Shown here piece by piece: positions 11,575 through 11,620 of a stretch of 11,620 bases of DNA. Origin of the DNA: Thaumarchaeota archaeon UBA160 (GTDB lineage Archaea > Thermoproteota > Nitrososphaeria > Conexivisphaerales > UBA164); the NCBI GenBank assembly GCA_002506605.1, contig DAXX01000024.1, positions 1 to 11,620 of the forward strand, given 5' to 3'. The first letter of the stretch is position 1, and every line of letters begins with the position of its first letter. The position numbers and the translations under genes were made by a program. A model generated the notes under the pieces. The model was not told the DNA's origin. It worked only from the letters and a program-made list of their open reading frames with translations, and did no database searches.

Positions 11575-11620
11575 TTTAGAGAAACGCTTTTTTAACCAAG
11601 TTATATATCAGATATGCTTA

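Noticed and set aside
1..11620. CRISPR array, rRNA genes, replication origin or integrase attachment site
   Set aside because: No regularly spaced repeats, rRNA-like conserved blocks, origin-type repeat clusters, or duplicated tRNA 3' end suggestive of integration were seen.

Overview
This window is AT-rich archaeal DNA. The evidence is the translation factor aIF2-beta, the archaeal-only families DUF424 and DUF99, an archaeal/actinobacterial-type inositol-1-phosphate synthase, a GAPN-type aldehyde dehydrogenase, TATA-like boxes about 25 bp before start codons, many GTG/TTG starts, and a tRNA intron with a bulge-helix-bulge splice site. The exact lineage cannot be read from this stretch. Mostly leaderless genes and a T-loop tRNA intron would fit Thermoproteota or small-genome DPANN (ARMAN-like) archaea, and Thermoplasmata are also possible.

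Layout. (1) 1-392: the 3' end of an IS200/IS605 tnpB gene entering from the left edge, then AT-rich sequence with a perfect 16-bp palindrome. (2) 393-3643, minus strand: a BlaI-type winged-helix repressor, a membrane metallopeptidase (M48 with M56/BlaR1-like spacing), a CTP-dependent polyprenol-kinase-type membrane protein, a nitrilase-family amidase and a small zinc-ribbon protein. A possible structured RNA lies between the last two. (3) 3748-5286, plus strand: a GAPN-type aldehyde dehydrogenase, divergent from the BlaI gene. (4) 5288-7443, minus strand: tRNA-His(GTG) with a 20-nt T-loop intron, then inositol-1-phosphate synthase overlapping a stand-alone NAD(P)H-hydrate dehydratase. (5) 7533-8345: an aldo/keto-reductase-fold protein that has lost most of the catalytic tetrad. 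(6) 8346-8802: a gene-poor stretch with a broken, transposase-tail-like reading frame. (7) 8803-9703: a membrane-anchored winged-helix protein convergent with a multi-pass membrane protein. (8) 9704-10187: a gene-poor AT-rich stretch with one start-less open frame. (9) 10188-11476, minus strand: an information-processing operon of aIF2-beta, DUF424 and DUF99.

Functional reading. The BlaI/peptidase pair has the architecture of the bacterial BlaI-BlaR1 repressor/antirepressor switch, and it sits immediately upstream of a lipid-kinase gene whose promoter carries a strong inverted repeat built from TTGATAA/TTATCAA. A related inverted repeat overlaps the promoter of inositol-1-phosphate synthase, which supplies a phospholipid head group in archaea. 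A membrane-stress or membrane-lipid regulon is therefore possible, but this is inference. The most clear-cut unusual structural feature is the tRNA-His intron. No CRISPR array, rRNA or complete mobile element is visible.
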